Below are positions 27,507-37,721 of a stretch of DNA of 64,000 nt, one piece after another. Every line of letters begins with the position of its first letter. Position 1 is the first letter of the stretch. The DNA lies in contig NZ_QCXY01000003.1 of NCBI RefSeq assembly GCF_003347495.1, positions 248,001 to 312,000 of the forward strand. Direction: 5' to 3'. A program made the translations under genes and the position numbers. The DNA comes from Pleomorphovibrio marinus (GTDB lineage Bacteria > Bacteroidota > Bacteroidia > Cytophagales > Cyclobacteriaceae). Under the pieces are notes generated by a model, which was not told the DNA's origin, searched no databases, and saw only the letters and a program-made list of their open reading frames with translations.

Positions 27507-30500
27507 TTACTGATCAATATTAATGACATTATCATCGGGAATCCGATCTATCAATTTATTATAAGGATCAATCCCCGCCTTTACCGGAACGCCGCCGGTT
27601 ACCCTGAGGTTTAGGGTAGTTTCACCTGGGGGGATTTTATGTTTTTGAATATACAGGGGATTGGTCCTTGTCCTGCCGTTTTCATCCTTATCCTCTTTGG
27701 CAAAAATCCCAATATCCATATAATCCCCCTCATAAACAGCGGGAGTTTCCCTGCCTAAACTATCCGCATATTGCTTTTGGGAGGAAACCTTCAGTGTGAC
27801 CAGGTATTCTTCCTCAGCAAGTTTTTCAGAACTGGCTTCTATGGCCTTATTTTCATACAGCGTGATTTTTTTCCAAGAATCCTCCAGAAAATATTGCAAT
27901 GAATCCGGGGTGTGCATTTCAAGGTGCCTGAGCAAATCAGGGCTTCCCGCAAATGGAGGCGTTTCCTTCAAAGCAAACTCCTCCACAAAACCTCCCAATG
28001 CGGCATCCATGGCATCCTCTCCTATAAAGTCCCTTAAGGCATACAGGATCAATGATCCCTTTTGATACCAAATATACCCTCTGTCGGCATTGATAAAAGC
28101 ATTCTCTTTTTTATCTTCATTGGACCTCCCTGATAAGTACCCATCCAACTCTTCCTTTAAAAAGCGCTTCATGTTATCGCTGCCATAGGCCCTCTCGGTT
28201 AAAACCAAAGCTGAAAACTCTGCTAAAGCCTCTGAAATCAAATTGGATCCTCTGGTATAATTGGGGGGTATCTGGTGTCCCCACCATTGATGGGCAAGTT
28301 CATGGGCCGTTACAAAGTACACATAATCAAAACTGTTTGGGTCACTAAAGTCTGCCACCCAGCCAAAGCTTTCGGAAAATGGAACCGTGTTAGGAAAAGA
28401 CTGTGCAAAGCCAGCATATCTGGGGAATTCCAGGATCCTCATTTGCCTGAATTGGAAAGGACTGTATTTATCGGAAAAATAGGTTAGCCCATCCTTTAAT
28501 GCTGCCATGAACCGGTCAAGGTTATAGGTATGGGTAGCATGGTGATAAATCTCTATGGCCACCTCACTGCCATCAGGAAGATAGGCCTTGTCAGACAACA
28601 ATTCAAAGTCTGCCGAAACCACAGAGAAAAAATACTGGATTGGGGTATCTTGAATGTAATGGTAATACCTTCTTCCGTTTTCCGTCCATTCCTTTTGCAA
28701 ATACCCTGGTACAATGGCCAACTGATCCTCAGAAGTGCTTACCACAGCCTCAAATTGCACGAAATCCGCATCTTGAGAAAACAAAAGGTTACTCAATCCA
28801 TAGGGATCATTATGCTCAGGCAAATCGGTGTCTTTGGGTTCCAGCCCATGCTTTTTCCTGGTTTCATCGGAGGACAATTCCAATTGGTCGGAATACCCAA
28901 AACTAGGAAGAAACGAGCTTGTAAAAGTCCCATTATGAACGATGTCCCTTCCATATCCCGAGTTGGGGAAACCTTTGTTGATTAAACTCCCACTTACCTG
29001 AATGTCTAACGTATCCTCAGGATCCATGCTCTTGGGCAATGCAATTATTTTATACCAATGCTTTTGTTCATACGCGTTAAACAGGTCAAATTTCCGCTTG
29101 TCATATACCAAAGGAAAACGGTAAGGAAGCGTATCCCCCTGTGCCAAGACATGAAATGCCGTTAAGGAGGGGGAATGCATATGCAAAGAGTCTATGGTCG
29201 AATCTGTCTTATTGACAATTTTAAGATCCAGTATAAAAAAACCGTCCCTCTCTTCGGGAAAAATATCGGCGCTCAATTTTGCTTCAATCACTTTTGGTTG
29301 AGGTAAATAGTGATAATGCTTGAGCTGTTTCTCGTATTCTGCCGTTCTTTTTTCGCCTTCTCGGATGGTCAGGTAGCTATTTTCATAGACAACAGTGGAA
29401 TAGATGTAAGCCCCGGAACCAATAGCCAAGAGAAGAAAAACAAAAGCCAGTCCTACAGCAGGTGTTTTAAATCGTTTCTTCGCAGTTTTCCAGCGACTGG
29501 AAAAGGAATTTTCCGTACCTCTCTTAAAGAAAACACTAAATAACAGCACCAAAAAGAGGCCAAAGGCTGTCCAATAGAGATTAAACCAAAACAAGGGTTC
29601 CGCAAAGTGTCCCAACCCATTCATGTCCGACCACAGATAAGGTGGCTTATACGAATATTGAAACAGCGTGAAATTCACTTTGGCCAAACCCAAAACCACT
29701 CCAAATATCAACCACACAGCAATACTCACAGCATGCCCCACGAATTTTTTATTGACCAGCAAATGGATAGCAAATACCAGCATGGTCATTTGCAAATAAT
29801 CTGGGAGAGAAATCAGGAAACTGTCTATGAAATAAATGTGTAAGTTGAATTGAAAATAGCCCTTCATTATTTGAATAAGTATTCCCACAGGAATAGGAAT
29901 TATGGCTAATACCAGACATATGAAGGCCATTCCCAAGAATTTAGATCCCAACAAAATCCCGTCTTTCACCGGAAAGGAATCGCTAATCACTCCATACCGT
30001 GAAGAATCGTTTCTATGTATGGATTCACCCGTAAAAAAAACGATGATAATAAATACGAATAAACTATAATCGAAATTTTTGAACTCCATTAAAAAGGAGG
30101 TAACAGGATAATTGGAAACACTATACAGGGTGTTTCCAATCCAAAAATCCAACACAAGGAAAATCACACCTCCCAATAAAATAGAACGAAAATAGATATC
30201 CCTTACCGTGTTAGTAATTTCAATTTTTGAAAGGGAAACCAGGCTCAACCATTGGTACTTGCTTGAAAAATTAGGCTTGATCTCAGAGGGTCCCAAAGGA
30301 ATGGGCGCAGATTCTAATCTCTCCTTCTTGACCTTTGCCGCTTTATCCTGAAAGAAATAGGTAAAATTGAACCTTAGGTAGGAACCTACAAAAAAAAGCA
30401 GTCCCACTCCCATCCATATTACTCTGTTGATAAGAAGGTTCCCCTTTAGTGGCAGCCAAAAGTTATTCTGCTCAAAGGGCGTTAGGTACCTGGCCTCATA

Positions 30501-31160
30501 ATTGAACGTGTTCAAGGCGAATGGATCAAGAAGTTGTACCAGATTTTTGTTTTCTATATCCTGGGCCAAAAAATTGGACAACAGGTAAGCTATAAATAGA
30601 ATGATCCCACCAGTATAGATGGATTTGATATTTCGGGTGAATATAATTAATGCGAAAAATAGAGTTCCCGCTATCCACATATTAGGAAGGACAAAGGTAA
30701 GCCAAGGTTGCAAATAGTACATAAACACATTTGGGCCATACCTGTCCGCATCCGTCCATCCCGTGACAGGGCCTATCAAGCTGCCAAAATAAATCCCCAA
30801 TATGCAACCAGTGGTTACGAAGGATAAAATGACGAAAGAGCCCCAAAACCTGCCCATGAAATACGGGGTCTTGGTGATGGGGTAACTGAACATAAAAGTT
30901 CCAGTCCTATGTTCCAAATCTCTGTAAAGTGGAACCCCCATAATCGCGGAGGCCAATAAAATGCCAAAGATGGAAAGGGTGACCTGAAGGGATGCAATAA
31001 CCAAGGGGGAATTATGAAAAACCTTCTCCGAAGCAGATGAAAGCCCTGAAGCAATCAATATGAAGGGAATCAAAAAAAGCATCCCAAAATAAACATAGGT
31101 AGCCGGTCTCGAAAACCTGTAACTGATCTCAAACTTGAAAATATTCCAAAAGTCTTTCAT
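27507..31160 (-). CDS. ABC transporter permease fused to an M1 family aminopeptidase
   Basis: 1217 residues. The N-terminal half (about 1-580) is an ABC-2 type membrane domain with two sets of about six hydrophobic segments. The C-terminal half is an M1 gluzincin peptidase, with HELAHQWWGH starting at residue 953 (HExxH zinc site H953/H957) and a downstream SEALAEFSALVL giving the third ligand. This fusion is known in Bacteroidetes, where it is encoded with an ABC ATPase. The ATPase gene is three bases upstream. The substrate is unknown; coupling of peptide hydrolysis at the cell surface to export or signalling is possible. Confidence 0.92.
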   Translation of the reverse strand: MKDFWNIFKFEISYRFSRPATYVYFGMLFLIPFILIASGLSSASEKVFHNSPLVIASLQVTLSIFGILLASAIMGVPLYRDLEHRTGTFMFSYPITKTPYFMGRFWGSFVILSFVTTGCILGIYFGSLIGPVTGWTDADRYGPNVFMYYLQPWLTFVLPNMWIAGTLFFALIIFTRNIKSIYTGGIILFIAYLLSNFLAQDIENKNLVQLLDPFALNTFNYEARYLTPFEQNNFWLPLKGNLLINRVIWMGVGLLFFVGSYLRFNFTYFFQDKAAKVKKERLESAPIPLGPSEIKPNFSSKYQWLSLVSLSKIEITNTVRDIYFRSILLGGVIFLVLDFWIGNTLYSVSNYPVTSFLMEFKNFDYSLFVFIIIVFFTGESIHRNDSSRYGVISDSFPVKDGILLGSKFLGMAFICLVLAIIPIPVGILIQIMKGYFQFNLHIYFIDSFLISLPDYLQMTMLVFAIHLLVNKKFVGHAVSIAVWLIFGVVLGLAKVNFTLFQYSYKPPYLWSDMNGLGHFAEPLFWFNLYWTAFGLFLVLLFSVFFKRGTENSFSSRWKTAKKRFKTPAVGLAFVFLLLAIGSGAYIYSTVVYENSYLTIREGEKRTAEYEKQLKHYHYLPQPKVIEAKLSADIFPEERDGFFILDLKIVNKTDSTIDSLHMHSPSLTAFHVLAQGDTLPYRFPLVYDKRKFDLFNAYEQKHWYKIIALPKSMDPEDTLDIQVSGSLINKGFPNSGYGRDIVHNGTFTSSFLPSFGYSDQLELSSDETRKKHGLEPKDTDLPEHNDPYGLSNLLFSQDADFVQFEAVVSTSEDQLAIVPGYLQKEWTENGRRYYHYIQDTPIQYFFSVVSADFELLSDKAYLPDGSEVAIEIYHHATHTYNLDRFMAALKDGLTYFSDKYSPFQFRQMRILEFPRYAGFAQSFPNTVPFSESFGWVADFSDPNSFDYVYFVTAHELAHQWWGHQIPPNYTRGSNLISEALAEFSALVLTERAYGSDNMKRFLKEELDGYLSGRSNEDKKENAFINADRGYIWYQKGSLILYALRDFIGEDAMDAALGGFVEEFALKETPPFAGSPDLLRHLEMHTPDSLQYFLEDSWKKITLYENKAIEASSEKLAEEEYLVTLKVSSQKQYADSLGRETPAVYEGDYMDIGIFAKEDKDENGRTRTNPLYIQKHKIPPGETTLNLRVTGGVPVKAGIDPYNKLIDRIPDDNVINIDQ

Positions 31161-31163
31161 GAT

Positions 31164-32051
31164 TTACAGGGTAATGGGATCCATTTTTTGTGCAATAAAA
31201 CTAAAGTACACGTCCTCCAGGTTTGTAGGTGTAGGAGAAAAACCATTCCCTGGTTCCATGGGACTTTCAACCCTCAAATTGAGCCTTCCTTCTTTCAACT
31301 GTGTGCTAATTACCTTATGCTCCAACTTATAGGAGTCAAGTTCACTTTTCTCTATAGATTTCTGAAAAATTCGGCCCTTCAATTGGCTAATTCCTTCAGA
31401 AGGCGTTCCGCTCATCAGCACCTCTCCCTCACAGATTATGGCCATATTTGAACAGAGGGTACTGACATCCTCCACAATATGGGTGGAAAGTATCACGATG
31501 GTATTTTCACCCAATTCGCTAAGTAAGTTATAAAATCGATTTCTTTCAGAAGGATCCAAGCCGGCTGTAGGTTCATCCACAATAATTAGGGAAGGGTTTC
31601 CTGCCAATGCCTGGGCAATTCCGAACCGTTGCTTCATACCTCCCGAAAATGTACCCAAGGCCTTTTTCCTATCCTTAAATAAATTCACCTTATTCAAAAG
31701 GGATTCCACCAAAAATTTCCTGTCGGACTTTTTTATCACCCCTTTCATTTGCGCGATATGGTCTAACATCTTTTCGGCAGAAATCCTGGGGTAAAGCCCA
31801 AAGTCTTGGGGTAAATAACCTAGCATTTCCCTTACCTTTTGTTTTTCGGTTAGTACATCCAGTCCATCTAAAATAACACTTCCACTATCTGCATCCTGTA
31901 AGGTGGCAAGGGTCCGCATTAGAGTGGACTTGCCTGCCCCATTAGGTCCCAACAACCCAAACATTCCCTGCTTCACATGTAGTGATACGTCGTTTAAGGC
32001 CTTAACTCCATTAGAGTAGGTTTTCGAAAGATTTTTAATGATAAGTTCCAT
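31164..32051 (-). CDS. ABC transporter ATP-binding protein
   Basis: 295 residues. Walker A GLLGPNGAGKSTL (near 33-45), Q-loop GYLPQDFGLYP, signature FSGGMKQRFGIAQAL, Walker B LIIVDEPTAGLDP and switch ILSTHIVEDV are all present, so it should hydrolyse ATP. Residues after 215 form the C-terminal tail common in ABC-2 type exporters. It precedes and nearly touches the permease/M1 aminopeptidase gene, which is its membrane partner. Confidence 0.95.
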   Translation of the reverse strand: MELIIKNLSKTYSNGVKALNDVSLHVKQGMFGLLGPNGAGKSTLMRTLATLQDADSGSVILDGLDVLTEKQKVREMLGYLPQDFGLYPRISAEKMLDHIAQMKGVIKKSDRKFLVESLLNKVNLFKDRKKALGTFSGGMKQRFGIAQALAGNPSLIIVDEPTAGLDPSERNRFYNLLSELGENTIVILSTHIVEDVSTLCSNMAIICEGEVLMSGTPSEGISQLKGRIFQKSIEKSELDSYKLEHKVISTQLKEGRLNLRVESPMEPGNGFSPTPTNLEDVYFSFIAQKMDPITL

Positions 32052-32310
32052 AAAGATTGAGGTGTGGTTGTTAATAAAAGTTCAATTATACCCTCCGTAA
32101 ATTAAATATTTTTGGATAAAACAAAAATTTTCATAAGAAATATAATACAAGAACTAATGTGTCTCCATTAAAAAAATGAGAGTCAAAATAGGATACAATT
32201 TATTATATTTGGTTTAGCCATTTCAGTATAGATATTGCTATTATTGGGCTGGTATATTGGTTTGAAAAAAGAATGCACCACAAACGATTAATCTTCTACC
32301 AGAGCTTGGT

Positions 32311-33162
32311 TTATATTTTATTGCTTAGCCTATTTAAATGGTCAAAACTAACCCGTGCACAGTCCATACCTTTGATGGCCCTTTCGTTTTCCACCACAAA
32401 ATACTTAACTCCTACCTCCAATGCAGCTTTTATTACGGGCTCAAAGTCAATGATTCCTTGTCCCACGCAGCTCATTCCTTCATCCCGGTTGTTGTTCATG
32501 TCTTTCATGTGCAGTAGCTGATAACGGCCCTTATACTTTCGCAAATAGGCCACAGGATCCTGGCCTCCTTTGGCAATCCAATAAATGTCGAGTTGCACAG
32601 ATGACAAGGCAGGGTCGGTGTTTTCCATCATAAGGTCGAAGATCAATTCACCATCTATCCTTTCAAATTCTATGGCATGGTTGTGCCAGGCAAAGTGTAA
32701 ACCCGCATCTTTGATGGTTTTTCCTATGCGGTCGATGTGTTCACAACTTTTCAATACCTCATCTTTGGATAAGTTCTTTCCATCAGACATCCAAGGGTAG
32801 TAACAAATGACATAGGGCGCCCCTAGGGCCTTGGCAGTTTGAATGGTTTTTTCCGGTTCATTTATAAGGCTGCTCATTCCAGCACCGGTGGCAATTTGAT
32901 TTAACCCAATCTCTCCTAAAAATTGCCTGTGAGCCCTAAGGTCATCTCCGGGCACACCCCCTTCAATATATTCGTAACCGATGTCAGCCAGCATTTTCAG
33001 GGCTTTTTTATAATCCTGCTGCATTTCTTCCCTCACCGTATTGGTAATGATCCCAATGTTCAACTTTTTCCTTTGTTGGGATGAAATGTCTGTGCTATGC
33101 AGAGAACTTAGACCCAGGCTCATTAAACCAGCTTTTTTTAAAAACGCTCTTCTTTTTTCCAT
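32311..33162 (-). CDS. Sugar phosphate isomerase/epimerase-like TIM-barrel protein, exported
   Basis: 283 residues. The N-terminus KRRAFLKKAGLMSLGLSSLH looks like a Tat-type signal. The TIM-barrel body has GYEYIEGG, FAWHNHAIEFERIDGEL (H-N-H), SSVQLDIYWIAKGG (D), YQLLHMKDM and YFVVENERA (E), the usual metal-binding pattern of this family. A decayed close relative with the same motifs lies at 36956-37721. The cupin gene upstream (33251) is in the same direction and may be co-transcribed. Exact substrate unknown. Confidence 0.88.
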   Translation of the reverse strand: MEKRRAFLKKAGLMSLGLSSLHSTDISSQQRKKLNIGIITNTVREEMQQDYKKALKMLADIGYEYIEGGVPGDDLRAHRQFLGEIGLNQIATGAGMSSLINEPEKTIQTAKALGAPYVICYYPWMSDGKNLSKDEVLKSCEHIDRIGKTIKDAGLHFAWHNHAIEFERIDGELIFDLMMENTDPALSSVQLDIYWIAKGGQDPVAYLRKYKGRYQLLHMKDMNNNRDEGMSCVGQGIIDFEPVIKAALEVGVKYFVVENERAIKGMDCARVSFDHLNRLSNKI

Positions 33163-33250
33163 AGTGAAATTTCGGGTTTGTTGTATATTGATAAATGTTA
33201 TGGGAATGACAAAAGTAGGTCTTTACAAGGGTTGCAAAAAATTAAATTAA

Positions 33251-34030
33251 TCATCCATCCTTGTCTGTTGTCCACCTGATAGCATAATATTCACAAGTTC
33301 CCTTGCCAATATTGCGTATGCCATGGGGGTCCATCGCACTTAAAAATATCATTGAACCCGGACCCAGCCGATAGGGTGTTCCGTTGATCATTTCTTCCAC
33401 TTCCCCCTGTAAAACTACAATAATCTCCTCATCGGGATGAACATGAGGGTCATGGCTCTTTTCCCCTTCCAAAAGGGTAGTGATGTGCATTTCCAATTCG
33501 GAAAGCGTTTTTGTCGGTGCTTCCATTACATCCCTCCTACCCCCTTTGACATTGGACTTGAATTCCATTTCGTCATAAATAAAAGTCCATGAATTTTCGT
33601 AGGCCGCATCATTTAAATTACCTGAATCCCATTGTATTACATAAAAAATGGCATTATCAGCACCAGTATTTTTATAGTGGGCCTGTTGCTCTTTGGAAAT
33701 CAAGGCAATACTTCTCTCGGTCAATTGCTGCTTTTCGTTGGCGTGGGAAATTTCTAATGTCCCCTTAATCACCAACACCAATTTTTCTTTGCCAAAATCA
33801 CTGCTTTCTTCAGTCCTTTCTTTGTCTTGGAATAGGGTGTAGATATCAACTTGAAAGTTGTCCAACGTTTTGGTAGGCCAATTGAAAAGATGCCTTTTTT
33901 CTCCTGCATCGTTTTTGACTACTGGCAACATGCTGAATTCATAAGCCCCTGAAGGTAATGGGAGCTGTTGGGCACTGGATTTTAATGCAAATAATAAGCT
34001 GATAAGCAGTAGGCAGTTGAAGTGACTCAT
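33251..34030 (-). CDS. Exported bicupin-type protein
   Basis: 259 residues with a signal peptide (LLLISLLFALKSSAQ). Two cupin folds are visible. The second has the clear metal motif DPHVHPDEEIIVVLQGEVE with MDPHGIRNIG. The first (KLVLVIKGTLEI, QQAHYKNTG) lacks the full histidine set, so only the C-terminal half probably binds metal. Bicupins of this type accompany sugar isomerases in Bacteroidetes sugar loci, and this gene lies just upstream of an isomerase/epimerase gene. Reaction not known. Confidence 0.8.
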   Translation of the reverse strand: MSHFNCLLLISLLFALKSSAQQLPLPSGAYEFSMLPVVKNDAGEKRHLFNWPTKTLDNFQVDIYTLFQDKERTEESSDFGKEKLVLVIKGTLEISHANEKQQLTERSIALISKEQQAHYKNTGADNAIFYVIQWDSGNLNDAAYENSWTFIYDEMEFKSNVKGGRRDVMEAPTKTLSELEMHITTLLEGEKSHDPHVHPDEEIIVVLQGEVEEMINGTPYRLGPGSMIFLSAMDPHGIRNIGKGTCEYYAIRWTTDKDG

Positions 34031-34412
34031 AATGGTAATCTGGGTTTATTGAAGTGGGTAAGTAACCAACAGACCGGATGTTCCAGTAATTATTTGGAAG
34101 TCCTAAGTTAACATCGTCCTTTCGGTTTTCTAAAGGGCCACTTGGAAAAGTTTGTCCACCTCCTCCATTTTGCAAAATGACTTTACCAATGAAAGCCTAT
34201 TCTTTAACCCGAATTATTTGATCTACTGTCTGTTTCATCCTCAATAGATAAAAATATCTATAAAATGGCAAAATTAAAATAATCATTGGCTAAATTAATG
34301 GATCTATGGAATTGGAATAAACTTGCAAACCAAAAAAAACCAACAAGCCATGTCCAAATCCTCTTTGCTTATTTTAAAAAGAACAATAAAACACCCAATC
34401 CACGTCAACATT
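34031..34412. other. Divergent intergenic region
   Basis: About 380 bp between the bicupin and the amidohydrolase genes. Both promoters should be here. I see no gene, repeat or terminator I can support. Confidence 0.5.
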
Positions 34413-35567
34413 ATGAAAGAATATACTGGACGAGTCCGATCATTTATTTTTCTTTGGTACCTTATAGTGCTTTATCCTTCCTGTCAGTCACCTACTAAAG
34501 AAAACAAGATGAATGAGCGCCCTGAGGAAACCTACTATGGACTTGAGGATTTTAATAACCTAAAAAAATACGATGCCCATGTACACCTGAGGACAGACTT
34601 CGATACCCTCTTTTTGCGGCAGGCGGCAGAGGACAACTTTGGCTTATTGAACGTAAGTGTTTACACTTCCCCGGACATTACACCGGAAGAGCAAGAAGAT
34701 TTTTCTTTGAAGCTCCTTCGCCAATTTCCAGAAAAGGTCGCTTATGCCACTACCTTCTCCCTTGAAGGCTACCATGAGGAAGATTGGGAAAGCAAGACCA
34801 TGGCCTATCTGGAAAAATCCATTTCAAATGGTGCTATTGCAGTAAAGGTTTGGAAAAACATCGGCATGGAATTGAAGGATGACAATGATGAATTTGTGAT
34901 GATAGATGATGAACGCTTTGATGGCATCCTACAACTACTTATTGAAAAGGATATTACCTTATTAGGGCATCTTGGTGAACCCAAAAACACCTGGCTACCA
35001 CTGGATGAAATGACGGTACAGGGTGACAGGGATTATTTTAGCGAAAACCCCAAGTATCATATGTACAATTTTCCCGACTTTCCTACTTATGAAGACCAGA
35101 TCGATGCCAGGGACCGCATGCTGGCTAAACATCCTGACCTGAGGTTTGTAGGTGCCCATTTGGGCAGTTTGGAATATGATGTGGAGGAGTTGGCAAAAAG
35201 ACTGGATCAATACCCCAATATGGCAGTGGATATGGCAGAAAGAATTTCCCATCTGCAATACCAGGCCATTACCAACTGGCAGGGGGTTCACGATTTTTTG
35301 GTTAACTACCAAGACCGGCTTATTTATGGAACCGACCTCAGGACCGGTGCATCAGATATTCAGGCCAAAGCCTTAACCCAGCCGGAAGAAATCATGCAGC
35401 ATGCCCATGAAGTATGGTTGCGGCATTGGGAGTTTTTCACCTCAGGGGAGGAAATGGAAGTGCCAAAAGTAACCGGAAAATTCAAAGGCATGAAGTTGCC
35501 CAGAGAGGTAGTAGATAAAATATACCGGACCAATGCAGAAAAATGGTATCCGATGCTGAGCCATTAA
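34413..35567 (+). CDS. Amidohydrolase family lipoprotein (TIM-barrel metal hydrolase)
   Basis: 384 residues from the ATG at 34413, which begins a lipoprotein signal (FIFLWYLIVLYPSC); the upstream ATG at 34323 would add 30 polar residues before the signal and is less likely. The body is an amidohydrolase TIM barrel: KKYDAHVHLRTDFD (H-x-H on strand 1), KVWKNIGMELKD with a possible carboxylated lysine, LLGHLGEPKNTW, FVGAHLGSLEYD and LIYGTDLRTG (final D). The family covers hydrolysis or decarboxylation of many carbonyl compounds. Probably anchored on the periplasmic or outer surface. Confidence 0.87.
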   Translation: MKEYTGRVRSFIFLWYLIVLYPSCQSPTKENKMNERPEETYYGLEDFNNLKKYDAHVHLRTDFDTLFLRQAAEDNFGLLNVSVYTSPDITPEEQEDFSLKLLRQFPEKVAYATTFSLEGYHEEDWESKTMAYLEKSISNGAIAVKVWKNIGMELKDDNDEFVMIDDERFDGILQLLIEKDITLLGHLGEPKNTWLPLDEMTVQGDRDYFSENPKYHMYNFPDFPTYEDQIDARDRMLAKHPDLRFVGAHLGSLEYDVEELAKRLDQYPNMAVDMAERISHLQYQAITNWQGVHDFLVNYQDRLIYGTDLRTGASDIQAKALTQPEEIMQHAHEVWLRHWEFFTSGEEMEVPKVTGKFKGMKLPREVVDKIYRTNAEKWYPMLSH

Positions 35568-35589
35568 AAAATTAAAATCCCCTATCACA

Positions 35590-35725
35590 TTGGTGGTCAC
35601 GGGAGTTCAACCCCCTGGGGGTTGCAGGTTCCATATTGCGTTTCCTTACCCCAGGTTTGCTACCCGAGGCTAATGGAGTTGAAACCCTCGCGGGTTTCTT
35701 TGTGTATCGCAATGAGTTTGTGACC
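35590..35725. repeat. REP-like intergenic element, copy 2
   Basis: Related to 17342-17492. GTTGAAACCCTCGCGGGTTTC is a hairpin with the same GAAACCC/GGGTTTC stem and TTTGTGT tail. ATTGCG and CGCAAT near its edges are inverted. The remaining sequence to 35913 (with GATCCTAATCCCCAAAG) carries no gene. Confidence 0.5.
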
Positions 35726-35913
35726 CGTAATAGGTACGTAACGCAAATTCAAATTGTAGCTTTCGGAATCCCTGCCCCTACGCCTTCCCTTATCCATCGT
35801 TAGGAAGAAAACCAACCTCGATCCTAATCCCCAAAGACTCCCGACAGTGGTCAAACCCCATTAGCAACCTCAATCCAATTGAGAAAAAATTAAATGCTAA
35901 CCCAAACACTTTA

Positions 35914-36870
35914 TTAGCTCACTTTACTCCCTCTTTGGAAGGATAGCTCTTTAACCTTGTCAATAATATATTTTGCCGTCGCATCCTCTGAACACTTATT
36001 CATCCACCAATCAATCATTTGTTGCTGAATTTTATCGAGTTGGTTAGGGTCATTAAGTAGTCCATTTGCAATTTTCAACCCATCCTTCCAATTATCTATT
36101 TCAATTATTGGTGAGTTGTTATAAAATTCTATGTTAGGTAATTTCTCAGATATGATTACACAGCCCGCCCTCATGGCCTCAAAATGCCTAAAACATTCCG
36201 CCCTTTCAAATCCTTTGGGGCATAAAACAATTTTGCTTTCAGATAGCATTTTGCCATATTCTTCCAATGAATATCCTGATTTGAAATCGCTATTGAAAAT
36301 AATTATTGAATCAGGGAAACGATTACTAAAATCACTTTGCAGCTTTAAAAGGATTCTTCTATACCGGTCACCGCTAAGAATTGAGGATTTAGGCAACAAT
36401 TTCCCAAAAGATGAAAGATTTTTGTATAGATCAATTCTATTCGCATTAATGTTTCCCCTGAAAAAAATATTCACCTTCCTTTCGACCATTGGTTTTACCT
36501 GAAAGCTCGGTACACCGTTCACGTAACCCAATGGAAATGGAAAAATGTTTTCCGCTTTTGGAACCTGATCACCAATGTAGCTTTTAAAGATGGCAAAATA
36601 ATGGGGAGCTAAATTTTCGGGAAGTTCACCAGTCTCGTCAGATAAGTAGATTAAGATCTTTTTTTTAGTGCTAATTCTATTTATACTAGCTGGTGTGGTG
36701 TGTTTTTTATGTGACGAGTAAATATAAAATTCTAAATCCTTAAATTCTTCAAACCAGTCATCTTTGAGCTTTTGGAATATGCCTTGAATGAAAAATGTCT
36801 CATTCATCAATTCAAATTGATATTCAGAATGAACATCGAAGTTAAGATTTGGAAATCCAAATAGCTTCAT
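35914..36870 (-). CDS. Exostosin-like glycosyltransferase
   Basis: 318 residues without a signal peptide. The C-terminal half carries the pattern seen in exostosin-like (GT47-type) enzymes: SESKIVLCPKGFERAECFRH followed by EAMRAGCVIISEKLPNIEFY and PIIEIDNWKDGL. The N-terminal half is less conserved. Such enzymes add sugars to surface polysaccharide. It is isolated: it lies between a REP-like element and a pseudogene, with no polysaccharide operon around it. Composition is AT-rich relative to neighbours, which suggests a later arrival. Confidence 0.75.
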   Translation of the reverse strand: MKLFGFPNLNFDVHSEYQFELMNETFFIQGIFQKLKDDWFEEFKDLEFYIYSSHKKHTTPASINRISTKKKILIYLSDETGELPENLAPHYFAIFKSYIGDQVPKAENIFPFPLGYVNGVPSFQVKPMVERKVNIFFRGNINANRIDLYKNLSSFGKLLPKSSILSGDRYRRILLKLQSDFSNRFPDSIIIFNSDFKSGYSLEEYGKMLSESKIVLCPKGFERAECFRHFEAMRAGCVIISEKLPNIEFYNNSPIIEIDNWKDGLKIANGLLNDPNQLDKIQQQMIDWWMNKCSEDATAKYIIDKVKELSFQRGSKVS

Positions 36871-36955
36871 ATTATATTAATCAATTATTAAAGTAGGTGT
36901 TTTTGTATTTTACTGAATTTAATTGGACTTTTTTGCTAAATTTACTCCAATTGGT

Positions 36956-37721
36956 TTAAAAGAGTGCTAACTGTTCTTTAACTTCTCATGCACAATCAAT
37001 GCCTTTGGCTGAAGGCTAATTTTCCACAATATCTTAGTTAACACCACCAGTTTTCTCCACCTCGAATATTGGTAGAAAGCCGATTATGCCTTGACCCACA
37101 TAATTGATACCTCCATCGCGGTTTTTTTTCATTTCTTTGACATGGCCTATTTCAAACCAGGACGGATATTTTCTAAATAAATCCATCGGGTTATAACCTC
37201 CATTTACTACGCAGTACCAATCCCGTTCCATCTTAGAATATTCCGTGCCTGAAGGCTCCATCATGTTGTCAAAAACGAGTTTACTGTCCACTGCTACGAA
37301 TCCCTTGTCATGATTGCACCAAGCAAATCTAAACCCGGCATCTGTAACCTTATTACCCATTTGGTTGATGTTTTCCACGGCTTCCATGGTCTCAGGCTGT
37401 TTTAAGTCCGTTGCCAATGAGAGCCATGGGCAGAACCAAACCAAATATTCTGCCAAGCTCTTCAGCTGTTTTGAAATAGTTACCTAGCTCTTTCTGTATG
37501 TTTCCCAAGTTGCTATCGGCGGCAACCACACGGAGGCCCAGCCCTTTTAGAAGGGATTGGTACTTTATTGAGCTAATTCCCTCAGACACTCCTCTCGCAA
37601 TCTGTTTATATCCTATTTGAGTTATTAATTCCATTAATGCCGATTTTTAATCCTTCTTCATCTCGTTCCCTACAGTAATGGTGAGGATTCCTATATTGTA
37701 TTTTTCATTATCAGCGGCCAT
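36956..37721 (-). pseudogene. Decayed sugar isomerase/epimerase-like gene
   Basis: A TIM-barrel isomerase relative of the gene at 32311. Readable pieces are NIGILTITVGNEMKKD (then a stop), GYKQIARGVSEGISSIKYQS, DAGFRFAWCNHDKGFVAVDS (compare FAWHNHAIEFERIDGE), and EIGHVKEMKKNRDGGINYVG (compare LLHMKDMNNNRDEGMSCVG). At least one in-frame stop, frame changes and a stop in the final VENERA-like block show it is dead. Two overlapping short frames in this stretch are its parts, not separate genes. Confidence 0.85.
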
